This document shows positions 9,215 through 19,700 of a stretch of DNA of 64,000 nt, in pieces. A program made the translations under genes and the position numbers. The stretch comes from Cyanidiococcus yangmingshanensis. Its lineage: Eukaryota > Rhodophyta > Bangiophyceae > Cyanidiales > Cyanidiaceae. Under the pieces are notes generated by a model. It did no database searches and was not told the DNA's origin. It saw only the letters and a program-made list of their open reading frames with translations. The stretch's first letter is position 1. Each line of letters opens with the position of its first letter. The DNA lies in the NCBI GenBank assembly GCA_013995675.1, contig VWRR01000001.1:372001-436000 (forward strand), written 5' to 3'.

Positions 9215-11143
9215 CTAATTTTTGTCGCCACGAGCGCCTTCGCCTTTTTTTCGAGTTAAAGAAATATCTGACGTTCCTTCACTGCGTTCTGCAGAAGGTT
9301 CCTCGTCTTCATTGCTGCTTGGCTCATTTTCTGACTCACCATACAGCGGTATTTCTTCATCAACTTCCGCAGCATTCATTGAATCGTCTGTCTGCGCATT
9401 GGCGCTCTCACTTGCTGCATTACCGGAGCGGGGGATGAAGAAAATGCTGGTAACTTTTGGAATAATATAGCCTTTGATGCTCAAATGATCAACTCCAAAG
9501 GCAATATCCGACCATGGAACGATAACTGATTCGCTGCTCAAGCTGCTAAGTTCATGCGGTACTCGGAAGAACCCTGATGGAAGTGGAATGCCTGCAGATA
9601 GCATCTGCTTTCGATCCAACATTTTCGGGTCCAATACCTCTATAAAACGGTACAAGTTCAGACCTGAAGGATCGACGCCAGACTGAGAAAGTTCAAATCT
9701 TCGGCCTTCGATGTTCTCAAAGTACACGGCCTCCGCGGCTAGTCTCGCAGACATTCTCCATTCGCGACGAACACCGCGATCAGAAACGAGATGCAATCCA
9801 TATGACAAGCACGGATCCATGCTGAGGTTGAAACGAAAAGTGTGCTCGTGAAGATATGCAATTTTGCGTCTTTTTGCGACGTCTACGCCTCCCACAGCGG
9901 ATGTCTGCAAGGAGAATGGCGCTCCTAGAACCGGGCTGGTGAATGCAGATGCCGTAGCTGCATGCATAATGGGTGAATGCAACGACAAGGCATCGCAAAA
10001 AAGCTTCAAATACCCATAAATTCTTCGCTCCTTACTGCATTTTCTAGTAAGCACCTCACGTTTTGACGACCGAATATGGCAACCGATGAATTCCATTGGA
10101 TGCTGTACACTCTGAATTTCTTTCGTTGACGGATACAATAGTTCGGCGCGCACAATCTCAAACTCGTAAAACGGTTCGGATTTATCAGCATCCCAATGGA
10201 TCCACTTCCTTGAATGGACCTCATTCTGGTAAACGGATGGATACACCACCGTCCTCTGCTGTTTCAAACGGCGAATTTGGATTCCAACAAGAATCTCCCT
10301 TGCATCAGGTGCCTTCCCATCAACTGACTCTCCTGAAGTATCCTTCTCTAATCGAGAACGATCTTCATTCGGAGAGTTTACGCGCGAGTGACTTTCACCT
10401 CGGGTGGAAATGCCGAGCCCCTCCACCATGTTCATGCCTGTCATCCATGTTTCGGAGTCATGCTCATTCGCTCGGCCAAAAAGGACACGCTCAGTGTACG
10501 GGAACGCCCCTGGCGGCACTACGTAATGCAAAAGAGGCTCCATGAGTCCTTGGTGGACTAGCGCAGCGACAATATCAGAGTCTATTGTATATGGTCCTTT
10601 CCCCCAAAGCTGTCTCCTAGGAAAGGCAGGATTGAACACAGTAAAAAATTCCAAAGGAATAACAACCTGGATGAAACGTTTTTGACCTGGATCGAGATCC
10701 TTCCGTGCAGTATCAGGCAAGGTTGCCCCGGGGCGGTAGATAAAAGTTCTAGAAGCCAGGTCTTGCGCGCTGTGGCATAAGACTTCAGCGAAAACGTTTT
10801 TCTTCTCCTCTTCAGTAGCTTGGTTCCCTGGGTGATCCTGCAAATGCGCTGTATTCTTGTCACTGGCTACCCATTCTTGCGCCTTTTGAAACTCACTTTG
10901 GTCCTCATCTTGCGCTCTATTCGTTATTTTCGAGGTAATTTCTCCTGTTTTTACATCAATCTGTTGCCCAGCCGCGGCATTGCCTTCGGCACCACCAGGT
11001 ACGACTTCAGCACCCGCTTGCGTGCAAGTTTCGGGCTCAACAGTGACTTTCTTCTCTGCCTCACTGATCTGCTCTGCAGATCGGCGAAGCTTGTCAGCTC
11101 CAAACTCTTCTCCAGCGCTCCCGTCTGCGTTGGCCTTATCCAT
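9215..11143 (-). CDS. RXT3-domain protein, putative histone deacetylase complex subunit
   Basis: A 642-residue protein. The first about 170 residues are acidic, low complexity and probably disordered. A conserved block follows with LWGKGPYTIDSD and VAALVHQG (about residues 178-200). This resembles the RXT3 signature (LWG-Y-DDSD-VA-L-H-G) known from the yeast Rpd3L histone deacetylase complex. A second part of the domain lies near residues 285-335, with VGIQIRRLK, SRKW and FEIVRAELL, separated from the first by a Ser/Glu-rich insert. The C terminus is again acidic with short charged repeats. If correct, the protein acts in the nucleus in transcriptional repression. The family assignment rests on motif memory. 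There are no introns. The gene stands alone, with large gaps on both sides. Confidence 0.62.
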   Translation of the reverse strand: MDKANADGSAGEEFGADKLRRSAEQISEAEKKVTVEPETCTQAGAEVVPGGAEGNAAAGQQIDVKTGEITSKITNRAQDEDQSEFQKAQEWVASDKNTAHLQDHPGNQATEEEKKNVFAEVLCHSAQDLASRTFIYRPGATLPDTARKDLDPGQKRFIQVVIPLEFFTVFNPAFPRRQLWGKGPYTIDSDIVAALVHQGLMEPLLHYVVPPGAFPYTERVLFGRANEHDSETWMTGMNMVEGLGISTRGESHSRVNSPNEDRSRLEKDTSGESVDGKAPDAREILVGIQIRRLKQQRTVVYPSVYQNEVHSRKWIHWDADKSEPFYEFEIVRAELLYPSTKEIQSVQHPMEFIGCHIRSSKREVLTRKCSKERRIYGYLKLFCDALSLHSPIMHAATASAFTSPVLGAPFSLQTSAVGGVDVAKRRKIAYLHEHTFRFNLSMDPCLSYGLHLVSDRGVRREWRMSARLAAEAVYFENIEGRRFELSQSGVDPSGLNLYRFIEVLDPKMLDRKQMLSAGIPLPSGFFRVPHELSSLSSESVIVPWSDIAFGVDHLSIKGYIIPKVTSIFFIPRSGNAASESANAQTDDSMNAAEVDEEIPLYGESENEPSSNEDEEPSAERSEGTSDISLTRKKGEGARGDKN

Positions 11144-12080
11144 TCTCGGAAAAGCCTTTCGCCTCGACAGTGACGTTCAGATTGCAAAACAAACGCGGTT
11201 GTACGAGGTAAATATGCGCGTTTGCGCTCCAAATATAATTGCAAGTACGGCACGTACATCAAGTGCGCCCGTGTCAAACATCCACGATGCGATGAATTCG
11301 CTATGTGGGTACACCGACACGGAATCCATGGGATTTTGGATTCTCTGATGTAAGCGGACCCTTCGGATACAATGCCCTAATTATTCGGTTTCTGCGCAGA
11401 TTTCAGACGTTTGCATCTGAACGAGTCACTTGTCGCTGATGGTCGAGTCAGCTGCTTCCACTCGCCTTCCTAATATTCGCAAGCTCGCCATTACATTGGT
11501 CAGCTTCCCAAAAGGGTCCATGTAGGCAGAATGAGGACTAAACGACAGCGTCCTCTTTCGAAAAATGCGACAGCGATGAGTCAATCATTTGCCATGCGAG
11601 ATGATCGTGGAAGAAGCGTGGCGGTTGAAATTCTACTGGTCCGGCTCAATCCTTGAAATTTCGGAGAAGCCATTGGCGTCGTCAACTCTCCCATCGAATG
11701 ATTTTCCCACCAATGTGTTGGCATCTAATCAAGTGAATTCTCGAAATGAGCCGCTCCGTCGAGCGCTTTGGAACCGCGTATTGTGTCTAATTTCTTTTGC
11801 ATGCTTCTGAGACTGCATCTGAAGAAACGAATACTTCAAATGTGACTTGGATTGCTGGCAGCGAGATATCCGGTATGGCGTGCTGCACCAGAGACGAGAC
11901 GGACTCTTCTGCAGGCGTTCGTCCAGTCAGCAACGTAGTGTTGGCGCGTTAAGCGTGCAGGTTTGCTCTTTCTTACAAGGTTATTCAGTCTAAACTTCAG
12001 GCTGCTATTTTACAACGAACCTTGTCGCATTGACCATTCGACCGCCTAGTTTGCTTGAAGCAGACGGCTCAGGGTTTGTG
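11144..12080. promoter_or_regulatory. Divergent intergenic region, RXT3-like / SufE-MnmA
   Basis: About 0.9 kb between divergently transcribed genes, presumably containing both promoters. The MnmA frame is open from 11994 but has no ATG before 12081. A pyrimidine-rich stretch ending in CTTCAG at 12000 could be a 3' splice site, so an upstream leader exon is possible. No gene or known motif was found. Confidence 0.4.
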
Positions 12081-13997
12081 ATGTTTTCTGGGCCCCTGCT
12101 GGAACGAGGACACCGAAAGGGTCTGGCAAAGTGCTCAAAGTTTGAGCAGCGACGTCCCAAGGAGCCACTCAGGCGCTCTCGGTTCACAAGACGGGCGCAG
12201 CTGCTCACTAGGCTGCTTTCGAGCTCGGGGAACCACAACACAGAGAACGTGGAGCATTTTCAACATGGTTGGAAATCGGATGTACTTTTCTCCAGCGAAG
12301 TGGAATCTTTACGTGCTCGTCTTTGCTCAGCGCCGAGTGCAAAGTCAAGAGTCCTGGCGTTGATGGACCACGCTAGCGTCTGTTTGGAGCCCTTAGCGCC
12401 TCATGAACGAACGGAACTTACTCGCGTTCACGGCTGCGCTTCTGCGACGTTCGCGAAAGCTCTGTTTGAGGAGGGAAATAATGGAAATATATCAGTTCGT
12501 TGCATACAAGGTTTTTCCGATTCACGCCTCTCAAAGGGAATTTTAGCGCTATTATCGACTGTGCTGCATGGCATGACGTTGTCAGAAATACAGTCATTGC
12601 ATCTGGGCTCTCTTTTTGATGCGCTCTGCTTGAGACATATTGCTCTATCTCCTCGCATGGGCGGGGCGAGTGGTATTTTACGTCACGTTGAGTCACAAAT
12701 GCGCGTGTTCCTCGAACAGAGCAGGCGTCTAGAGGATACGCAAAATTCGTGCGGCTTTCACAGGCAGAGCGAACTGCTTGAAGCGCGTATATCAAACTTG
12801 TCCACGGACGCCCAGGCGGAAATTGCGGTACTTCTATCAGGCGGGGTTGATTCCGCGGTCGCAATGGCTCGACTTTTGGAGAAAGGCTTGAAGGTCCAGC
12901 CTTTTTACTTGAAAATATGGTTGGAAGACGAGTTGGTGGACCTCAACAGCTGCCCGTGGGAGGACGACATTCGTCACGCCGAGCAGGTTTGCTCAACGCT
13001 CTCTCGCCGATACGATGTGAAGCTGCAGCTGGAAATGCTATCACTTCAGGATGAGTACTGGAATCGTATCGTGCGTTACACTGTAGATGAGGCCCAAGCG
13101 GGGCGCACGCCGAATCCTGATGTAATGTGCAATAGTCGAATCAAGTTCGGCGCATTTCTTGACAGTGTCGGTAAGAGCTTTCGGTATGTGGCCAGCGGCC
13201 ACTACGCTCAAGTGCAGACTGGAATGATGACGGCAGCCAGTGGTGAGAGGCTTTCTGTAGCACATCTTTTGCGTTCTCGAGATCCTGTTAAGGATCAAAC
13301 GTATTTTCTGTCCCAGCTTAGCCAGGAGCAGTTACTGAGGGCAGTTTTCCCGATAGGTGATTTGATGAAAACAGAGGTCCGCATGCTCGCTCGAGAACAT
13401 TTTGAATTGCCGAATAATGACCGCCCAGATTCTCAGGGTATTTGTTTCTTGGGAAAATTGAAATTTGACCAATTTCTGGAGCACTATTTGGGAACGCGAA
13501 CAGGGTCTATAGTAGAGGCGGAGTCGGGGAGGATTCTAGGCGCGCATCGAGGCTACTGGTTCTACACCGTAGGGCAACGGAGAGGCCTCGCGCTCCCTGG
13601 AGGGCCCTGGTATGTAGCTGGAAAGGACATAGAAAACAATCTTGTGTTTGTGAGTCGAAATCGCTCTGCATATGAATCAGACACTAGCGTATTTTACGTG
13701 GAAAATGTGAATTGGATTGGAATCAAACCGAAAATTTCTGGAACGGAGAAGATCCTTTGTGAAGTGAAAATTCGCCACGGTCCCAGGGCTGTCAAGGGGG
13801 AGCTGTCTCGTGCAGATTTGGGAGGTGATTCTTGGTTAGTTCGTCTTCGCGAGAGAGAATCCGGAATCGCGCCTGGCCAGTTTGCGGTTTTCTATGTAGG
13901 AAATGAGTGTATTGGAGGAGGAGTTATTGTCCTAGCCTCTAGGGAGTTAGCGTTTCGTAGTGCAGACCAGCTTGCCACTGGCAAGAGCTTATATTAG
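12081..13997 (+). CDS. MNMA: SufE-MnmA fusion: tRNA 2-thiouridylase with sulfur-acceptor domain
   Basis: A 638-residue protein that should make 2-thiouridine at wobble position 34 of tRNAs for Lys, Glu and Gln in an organelle. The C-terminal two thirds are MnmA/TrmU: PP-loop SGGVDS (253-258), NPDVMCN with the first catalytic Cys (350), ASGHYAQ, KDQTYFL, and GICFLG with the second Cys (455). The region of about residues 75-215 matches SufE/CsdE: HGC with the sulfur-accepting Cys at 119, then SKGILALL, LHGMTLSEI, and LSPRMGG followed by GILRHVESQ. A SufE domain takes persulfide from a SufS-type cysteine desulfurase, so the fusion would pass sulfur directly to the thiolase. The N-terminal about 60 residues are basic and may be a transit peptide. 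Both active-site sets look intact. ATG 12081 is the first in the open frame. Confidence 0.88.
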   Translation: MFSGPLLERGHRKGLAKCSKFEQRRPKEPLRRSRFTRRAQLLTRLLSSSGNHNTENVEHFQHGWKSDVLFSSEVESLRARLCSAPSAKSRVLALMDHASVCLEPLAPHERTELTRVHGCASATFAKALFEEGNNGNISVRCIQGFSDSRLSKGILALLSTVLHGMTLSEIQSLHLGSLFDALCLRHIALSPRMGGASGILRHVESQMRVFLEQSRRLEDTQNSCGFHRQSELLEARISNLSTDAQAEIAVLLSGGVDSAVAMARLLEKGLKVQPFYLKIWLEDELVDLNSCPWEDDIRHAEQVCSTLSRRYDVKLQLEMLSLQDEYWNRIVRYTVDEAQAGRTPNPDVMCNSRIKFGAFLDSVGKSFRYVASGHYAQVQTGMMTAASGERLSVAHLLRSRDPVKDQTYFLSQLSQEQLLRAVFPIGDLMKTEVRMLAREHFELPNNDRPDSQGICFLGKLKFDQFLEHYLGTRTGSIVEAESGRILGAHRGYWFYTVGQRRGLALPGGPWYVAGKDIENNLVFVSRNRSAYESDTSVFYVENVNWIGIKPKISGTEKILCEVKIRHGPRAVKGELSRADLGGDSWLVRLRERESGIAPGQFAVFYVGNECIGGGVIVLASRELAFRSADQLATGKSLY

Positions 13998-14822
13998 ACC
14001 AAGGCATACCATGTCGAAACGCGCGGAGTAGAGTTGAGTATTGAGACTCCAACAGAATGTATTTCGCCCATGACAGCTGCGATTGTCCGATTGCTATCTG
14101 CTAAATGTATTAGTCTGTACACCCTTCCGTTATCTGAACGTAATGAAGTTTCTCGCAAACATTAAGAAAGCTGGATTACTCAAGGTGCGATTCGTTGCAC
14201 TTCCCAAACCAATGCCTGATGTCAGGATGGGGATTTGAGACGAAAATCCGAAATCAATTGATCATCCAAAGACATCGATGCACGAAACTGAATTCATTGC
14301 AACGTCGTTAATTTCGTAGGGTTGCCAGAGTTCTATCTATGCGCTCTCCGCATGCAGTATTCAACCATGGGATTTACGAAAATCGCCTCGGCATTTCAAA
14401 TGCTCGTACAACCCAGTGAAAACTCTCCGGTTCGACACCACTGAGGATTGTGTTCATATCGATATTCGAATCAAGAGAATCCGCCCGCTTGCTGTCGGTC
14501 GGAGAGCGCCTGCAGTTTGTTTCCTGCGACGAAATAGCCCTTGAAGCGGAGAATATCTCGTTCATCGCAATTTACGCAAATACGATAAGTGGATTTTAGA
14601 GTAACATATGTACACACGATCGTTCAGTATGATGCAACTTTCCCACCCTTTTGTCATCGAAAAAATTGCTACGTATGACTGTGAAAAGGTTCGCTACTGA
14701 GGTGATTCAACATCTACACAGAGTATCGAGACCGCCTCAATGAAGTTTACACACGCCCGTGAAGTTACGCGCCTTGTCTCTCCTAAAGGAGTCTTTAAAT
14801 TGTTGTGACTGTTTTTGTGCCG
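13998..14822. other. Intergenic region, nothing recognised
   Basis: About 0.8 kb between the convergent MnmA and acid phosphatase genes. It has only short overlapping frames without family resemblance. It presumably holds both 3' ends. No hairpin, repeat or RNA gene was recognised. Confidence 0.5.
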
Positions 14823-16517
14823 CTATATCGGAACATACTCTAGAGGAGCTGATCGCTTCCACAGACGAAAAACTGTTGGCAATGCTAAGACCGTTATAAA
14901 AATGGCCGCAAAAATTACAGGACCGTGGTTGAGGAGCCACTGGAGCATTCCCCCTCGTCTGATCTGATCACGCCCTGCTGAGTTCTCTGCAGCTGTGCCG
15001 CCTGACTCGACGGATCCGTTGCCTAAAGCTCGTCGTAATATTTCCGATGCGAGGTCCGTACGTTCGCACGCCTCTGTAATGTTTCTCGGTAAAGCGTTCC
15101 GCACCCAAGCGAAAAATGACGAGGCAGAGCATGAAAAATTACCAACACAGAATGGTCCATGCAACGGGGCCGGTTCAGAATCGTAATGGCCAGCGTACAC
15201 AAAAACACGAAAATCACCTTTTCGGCCCATTCTGCGAAGCTCAAAAATTACATGGGAGAGGTAAGGGGCTACTCCCTCGACAACGGCAGACACCCCAAGT
15301 GCAGAACGAACATCGAAAATCGTTGTATCATGGGCAGAGTAATATACCAGCTTACGATAACAGTTCCCGATCTCATCACCATCATGACCTTTCCTATTGC
15401 ACTCATCCTTCGCTCTTGCAAGTACATGCATGTTACCATTGTCGGCCTCGATGGCAGTCTCGAGACGGGTAGCGATCGATTGGAGAAGTCGCCCTCCAAC
15501 GAGCGACCCCAGACCTGAGCCATCCCACTTTGCACTGTTCAGTCGAGCCGTTACCTCTTCTAAATCATCATCAAACTGAGACACCCAAGGGTTAACAGGA
15601 ATCATATGCGACCTCTGACAGACGCGAACATCACGCACAGTCGCTGCTAAGGCAAGCTGCTGCTTTTTCTTCATATTCTGGAAGGAGACTGGGCTCATAT
15701 TCGTTAAAGATGGAAGAGCTTCGTAGAGCCTCACATGTCTTTGCAGCTCACCATAGACGATATCGGACTTGAGAATCCTCTTTGTAACGATGTCCCAAAG
15801 TTTGCATCTTCCCTTGCCACTACCGTCCAAAAGTCGATCATCGAGGTACAAGCGTGTATGCACGGGCACGTATTGAAAACCCCCAGGAATTTGATAACGG
15901 CGGTCTTGAGAGTAAGGTCGGTGGTCTCGCGAAGGAGCAGACTCAGCGGGATAGAGGCCATGCATGACTGCAGCAGCTGACACGAGGGTACGATCTACGT
16001 CAGTGGCACGCACGTGCGTTTCTTCGTGGTTGTATCGATTACGAAGCAACTTGTTCTCAGGATGCCCTTCAATATATTTCTTCCGAAGGAAACGCCCAAA
16101 TTTGTAGCATTGGTACATTCCAAGAGCAGTCAGTTCGCCGTAGTCCACATCCCATGTCGTCTTGTCAAAAGGGAAACGTTTGTACTTGTTACGACGTGTT
16201 CCTGTCGCGTACGCAGGTGCATAGTTTTGCGGGGCTCGGTCTCCGTGTCTAGCCACTATAACGACAGCTTTCACTTGACCTTCCACCAAACGAGATGAAT
16301 GCGAAGAGCGATCCTGGGGCTTCTGAGCAGGCGGGGCATCAAACAGGGGAACGCCACCCAGCCAAGCCTCCCTCGACGTTCTACCGAGCCTTGTGTCATT
16401 GGGTTCAGAGAATTGTTCGTGCCCCGAGGAACCGCCAATGGCCCAAAAGTTTTGCGCCAAAAGTAAAAAGACTGCAAAATACGTGATTCTCTTCGACCAT
16501 ATTCGCAGGCGTGCCAT
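14823..16517 (-). CDS. Histidine acid phosphatase, type I membrane protein
   Basis: A 564-residue phosphomonoesterase of the histidine acid phosphatase clan. The catalytic motif RHGDRAP is at about residues 90-96 and the partner HD (SAHDTT) near 394. Between them are family features such as GELTALGMYQ and RATDVDRT. A hydrophobic signal peptide follows the first Lys/Arg residues (about 12-26). Near the end a single membrane span (about 529-551) precedes a short basic tail ending in YVPI. The topology, a lumenal catalytic domain with one C-terminal anchor, is that of lysosomal acid phosphatase. The tail carries a tyrosine sorting motif of the Y-x-x-hydrophobic type. Location in the vacuole or at the cell surface, with a role in phosphate recovery, is inferred. 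It is divergent from IleRS across a gap of less than 200 bases. Confidence 0.88.
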   Translation of the reverse strand: MARLRIWSKRITYFAVFLLLAQNFWAIGGSSGHEQFSEPNDTRLGRTSREAWLGGVPLFDAPPAQKPQDRSSHSSRLVEGQVKAVVIVARHGDRAPQNYAPAYATGTRRNKYKRFPFDKTTWDVDYGELTALGMYQCYKFGRFLRKKYIEGHPENKLLRNRYNHEETHVRATDVDRTLVSAAAVMHGLYPAESAPSRDHRPYSQDRRYQIPGGFQYVPVHTRLYLDDRLLDGSGKGRCKLWDIVTKRILKSDIVYGELQRHVRLYEALPSLTNMSPVSFQNMKKKQQLALAATVRDVRVCQRSHMIPVNPWVSQFDDDLEEVTARLNSAKWDGSGLGSLVGGRLLQSIATRLETAIEADNGNMHVLARAKDECNRKGHDGDEIGNCYRKLVYYSAHDTTIFDVRSALGVSAVVEGVAPYLSHVIFELRRMGRKGDFRVFVYAGHYDSEPAPLHGPFCVGNFSCSASSFFAWVRNALPRNITEACERTDLASEILRRALGNGSVESGGTAAENSAGRDQIRRGGMLQWLLNHGPVIFAAIFITVLALPTVFRLWKRSAPLEYVPI

Positions 16518-16714
16518 TACACCAGAGGTTTGAGCGCCACGCTTCGCTCTCGCGGTACTGCAAACACTGCCTCTCAGTAGGCGCGATTGCGACGAGTCCG
16601 GGCGTGCGTCGATCCGCGACGCACTCTTCGAAAAACATTGTTGCCGTTGAACACTAGGTAACTTTCATATCCTTGAAGCTGTTTTGCTGCAATTTGTCTT
16701 CGAAAGAGGAGAAT
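16518..16714. promoter_or_regulatory. Divergent promoter, acid phosphatase / IleRS
   Basis: A compact gap of 197 bases between the start codons of two divergent genes. It must contain both transcription starts unless these lie inside the neighbouring coding regions. No TATA box or known element was recognised. Confidence 0.35.
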
Positions 16715-19700
16715 ATGGAACACTTAAACTGCGATGAGAGACTTTCTTCGGCTCGGATCAAACTGATCGCTCCCGAAAACGTCAATTTTGCCTTGAGAGA
16801 AGAGCAGGTTCTGTCGTTCTGGACTCAACTGCGAGCTTTTGAGCGCTCGAATGCAATTGCTGCTGATCGACCATTGTTCACTTTCTATGATGGACCTCCG
16901 TTCGCGACAGGACTGCCCCACTACGGGCACCTCCTTGCCGGAACTATCAAGGACACTGTTACACGGTACGCGTACCAAACTGGACATCAAGTCCCTCGAC
17001 GCTTCGGCTGGGACTGCCACGGGCTCCCAGTTGAGTACGAGATCGATCAGAAGCTGGGCATTCGTTCCCGTGAAGATGTGCTAAAGATCGGTGTCGCTGC
17101 TTACAATGAGGAGTGCCGCAAGATTGTGCTCAGATACTCTTCAGAATGGGAGGAAATTGTGAAGCGCATGGGCCGATGGATCGATTTCCAGAATGGTTAC
17201 CGCACTATGGACAAGGCTTACATGGAGTCGGTCTGGTGGGTCTTCAGCCAGCTCTACGAGAAAGGACTAGTATATCGCGGCTTCCGGGTGATGCCTTTCT
17301 CAACTGCATGTCGCACGCCCCTTAGCAACTTTGAAACAAATCTTAATTATCGCGACGTGCAGGATCCAGCGATTACTGTCTCATTCGCGCTCAAAGATGA
17401 TCCTGATAATGCGTCTTTTTTGGCATGGACAACGACTCCCTGGACGATACCGAGCAACGTGGCGTTGTGTGTGAATCCGAAGCTTGATTATGTTCGCGTG
17501 CGTGATGCAAGTCGAGAAAACCGGGTTTGGATTCTAGCAGAGGCAAGGCTTGGGGCCCTGTTTAAGGCCTGCAGCACACACAAATCTCATGGACAGAACG
17601 AATACACCATCTTAAGGAGATATCAGGGATCCGAACTTGTTGGCACCCGATACGAACCTATCTTTGGGTACTTCAGCGACGAATCATACGCTGATCATTT
17701 GAAGGATCCATTTCGCGTTCTCGGGGACGAGTTCGTGACCGCGGATAGCGGTACTGGTATCGTTCATTTGGCGCCAGCCTTTGGTGAAGACGACTACCGT
17801 GTTTGCTCGCGAGCTGGGATAATCGGGGGAGCTGGCACGGGCCACGATCGGCCGATATGGCTACCATGTCCTGTTGATGAGAGCGGACTTTTCACTGAGC
17901 CCGTCAGTGATTTCATTGGCGTGTATATCAAGGATGCAGACCGTGGACTGATCCGCAAGATGAAAGCTCTTGGGCGGCTCGTGACGCAAGAAACTTACAT
18001 GCATTCGTATCCATTTTGTTGGAGGAGTGACACTCCTCTTATATACCGCGCTGTGCCCTCTTGGTTCGTCGCTGTCGAACAAATACGAGATCTTTTAATC
18101 GACTGCAATCGAAAAACGTACTGGGTGCCGTCTGCAATTAAAGAGCATCGTTTTGCGAACTGGCTCGAAAACACACGCGATTGGAATGTAAGCCGCAATC
18201 GCTACTGGGGCACTCCGTTGCCAGTATGGACAGACGAGGTAGGCGAAGAGGTTGTCGTGGTTGGATCTGTTGCGCAGCTCGAAGAACTCGCATGTCTGCC
18301 GGCTGGATCGATCCAAGACCTACACCGCCATCATGTAGATTCGATCGTGATTCCAAGCAGGATACACCCGCAAAGAACCTTGCGGCGAGTGGAGGAAGTA
18401 TTCGACTGTTGGTTCGAGTCAGGTGCAATGCCCTATGCGAGCGTCCATTATCCTTTTGAACATACGGAAGAATTATTTCGTGTTGGTATGTTCCCCGCCC
18501 AGTTTATTGCTGAAGGTCTAGATCAGACTCGAGGGTGGTTCTATACATTGATGGTGCTCGGGGCTGCGCTTTTTGGTGAGCCACCTTTCAAGAACGTGGT
18601 TGTGAACGGCCTCGTTTTGGCAGCGGATGGGAAAAAAATGAGTAAGCGATTGAAAAACTACCCTGACCCAATGAATATTGTGAGAAGCTATGGGGCTGAT
18701 GCGCTGCGCTTGTATCTGATCAACTCTCCGGTTGTTCGTGGAGAGCCTCTTCGCTTCCGGGAGAGCGGAGTGAAAGACATTGTTCGCGACGTGCTGCTTC
18801 CCTGGTACAATACTTTTCGTTTCTTCATTCAGAATCTTGGGGCTTTTATGGAATCAAACGTAGGTGCCGAAATGCTCTTGCAAAAGGCGCGGCACACATC
18901 CGGAAGAACGAATCCAATGGATCGATGGATAGTATCGCTCTTGGCTTCGTTGATTAGCTTTTTCCATCAAGAGATGAAGGCATATCGATTGTACACAGTT
19001 GTGCCGCGTTTGCTCTCGTTTATTGAATCACTCACCAATTGGTATGTGCGCTTGAACCGACCGCGTTTGAAGGGCAGTGAGCGGGACACAGAGCTTGATC
19101 AGGCCATTGCGCTATATACGTTGGGTGACGTGCTCTGTAAGCTGTCGAACTTGATGGCACCATTCGCTCCTTTTATGGCGGAATGGACATATCAAACATT
19201 CCGAACGCTTCCGTTTTTTAGAAATTGGGGCCTTGCTGCAGAATCAGTGCACTTCCTCATGATGCCAGCCGCTAACGAATCCGCCACCGACCTTCGATTC
19301 GAGGACGCAGTCCGAAATATGCAATTAGCCATTCTGTTGGGGCGAACTATCCGCGAACGCCGCAATGTAGCACTCAAGCAGCCACTTCGACGAGTTTTAG
19401 TGATTCACCGAGATGAGAGGGTGCTCCGGGATGTTTCGAACCTCGAAAAATATGTTCGGAGTGAACTCAATGTAAGGACGGTAGAATGCAGCACTGATGA
19501 GGATCGCTATATTTCGCGGCGAGCTGTTCCGGATGGGAAAACCCTCGGGCGAAGGCTCGGTTCTGCATTTAAGGAGGCATCTGCTGAGATCCGCGGCTGG
19601 ACTCCCATGCAAGTTGCTGAATTTGAACGAAAAGGCTCCGCAAAAGTCTGTCAGGGCAATTTCGAGGTTAGCACGCAGGAAATTTTCATTAATCGTGACG

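Noticed and set aside
10096-10545. 149-codon frame on the plus strand
   Set aside because: It lies antisense to the RXT3-like gene, has no family resemblance, and is explained as a shadow frame.
15116-15518. Two overlapping plus-strand frames of about 118 codons
   Set aside because: They are antisense to the histidine acid phosphatase, whose motifs run continuously through the same DNA.
16673-16714. Upstream extension of IleRS beginning at a TTG
   Set aside because: Nuclear genes use ATG; the ATG at 16715 fits the family start.
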